A stretch of 5,145 nt of DNA, from contig CAMILJ010000152.1 of the NCBI GenBank assembly GCA_946222625.1, forward strand, positions 1 through 5,145, given 5' to 3'. A program made the translations under genes and the position numbers. Below are positions 5,138 to 5,145 of this stretch, in pieces (positions within the stretch are counted from its first letter, which is position 1; the number at the start of each line of letters is the position of its first letter). The notes below the pieces were generated by a model, which made no database searches, was not told where the DNA came from, and worked only from the letters and a program-made list of their open reading frames with translations. This DNA is from an uncultured Corynebacterium sp. Its GTDB lineage: Bacteria; Actinomycetota; Actinomycetes; Mycobacteriales; Mycobacteriaceae.

Positions 5138-5145
5138 GACGTCGC

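Overview
The window looks like chromosomal DNA of a fairly GC-rich Corynebacterium or close actinobacterial relative. This is inferred from the codon use of the large genes, the protein resemblances, and a near-consensus DtxR-type iron box in front of the main operon. No species can be named from the sequence alone.

Layout. (1) Positions 1-320 are mostly decayed DNA. On the minus strand they carry the last ~50 codons of a phage-type family A DNA polymerase, including the motif C sequence VHDE, cut off upstream by an in-frame stop. (2) Positions 320-566 are the regulatory region of the iron operon, with two adjacent DtxR-like boxes (478-496 and 498-516). (3) Positions 567-4088 hold a complete, tightly packed efeUOB operon. 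EfeU is an FTR1-family iron permease with two REGxE motifs, EfeO is a cupredoxin plus M75/imelysin-type lipoprotein, and EfeB is a Tat-exported DyP-type heme peroxidase. The efeU stop and efeO start share one base, and only one base lies between the efeO stop and the efeB start, so the three are probably translationally coupled. (4) Positions 4089-4293 are intergenic, with a weak terminator-like hairpin. (5) Positions 4294-5086 form a lower-GC two-gene unit. The first gene encodes a small secreted, cysteine-containing protein of unknown function, whose signal peptide is only reached if translation starts at an ATA codon. The second, 1 nt downstream, encodes a 67-residue protein with two membrane segments. 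(6) Positions 5087-5145 contain no gene.

How it works together. EfeB at the cell surface oxidises iron or handles heme, EfeO binds and delivers iron outside the membrane, and EfeU carries it across. The DtxR boxes suggest repression when iron is plentiful. This is a known system in a normal form. The part least explained by known families is the downstream secreted protein/membrane protein pair, which has the layout of an effector with an immunity or partner protein, but that role is a hypothesis only.
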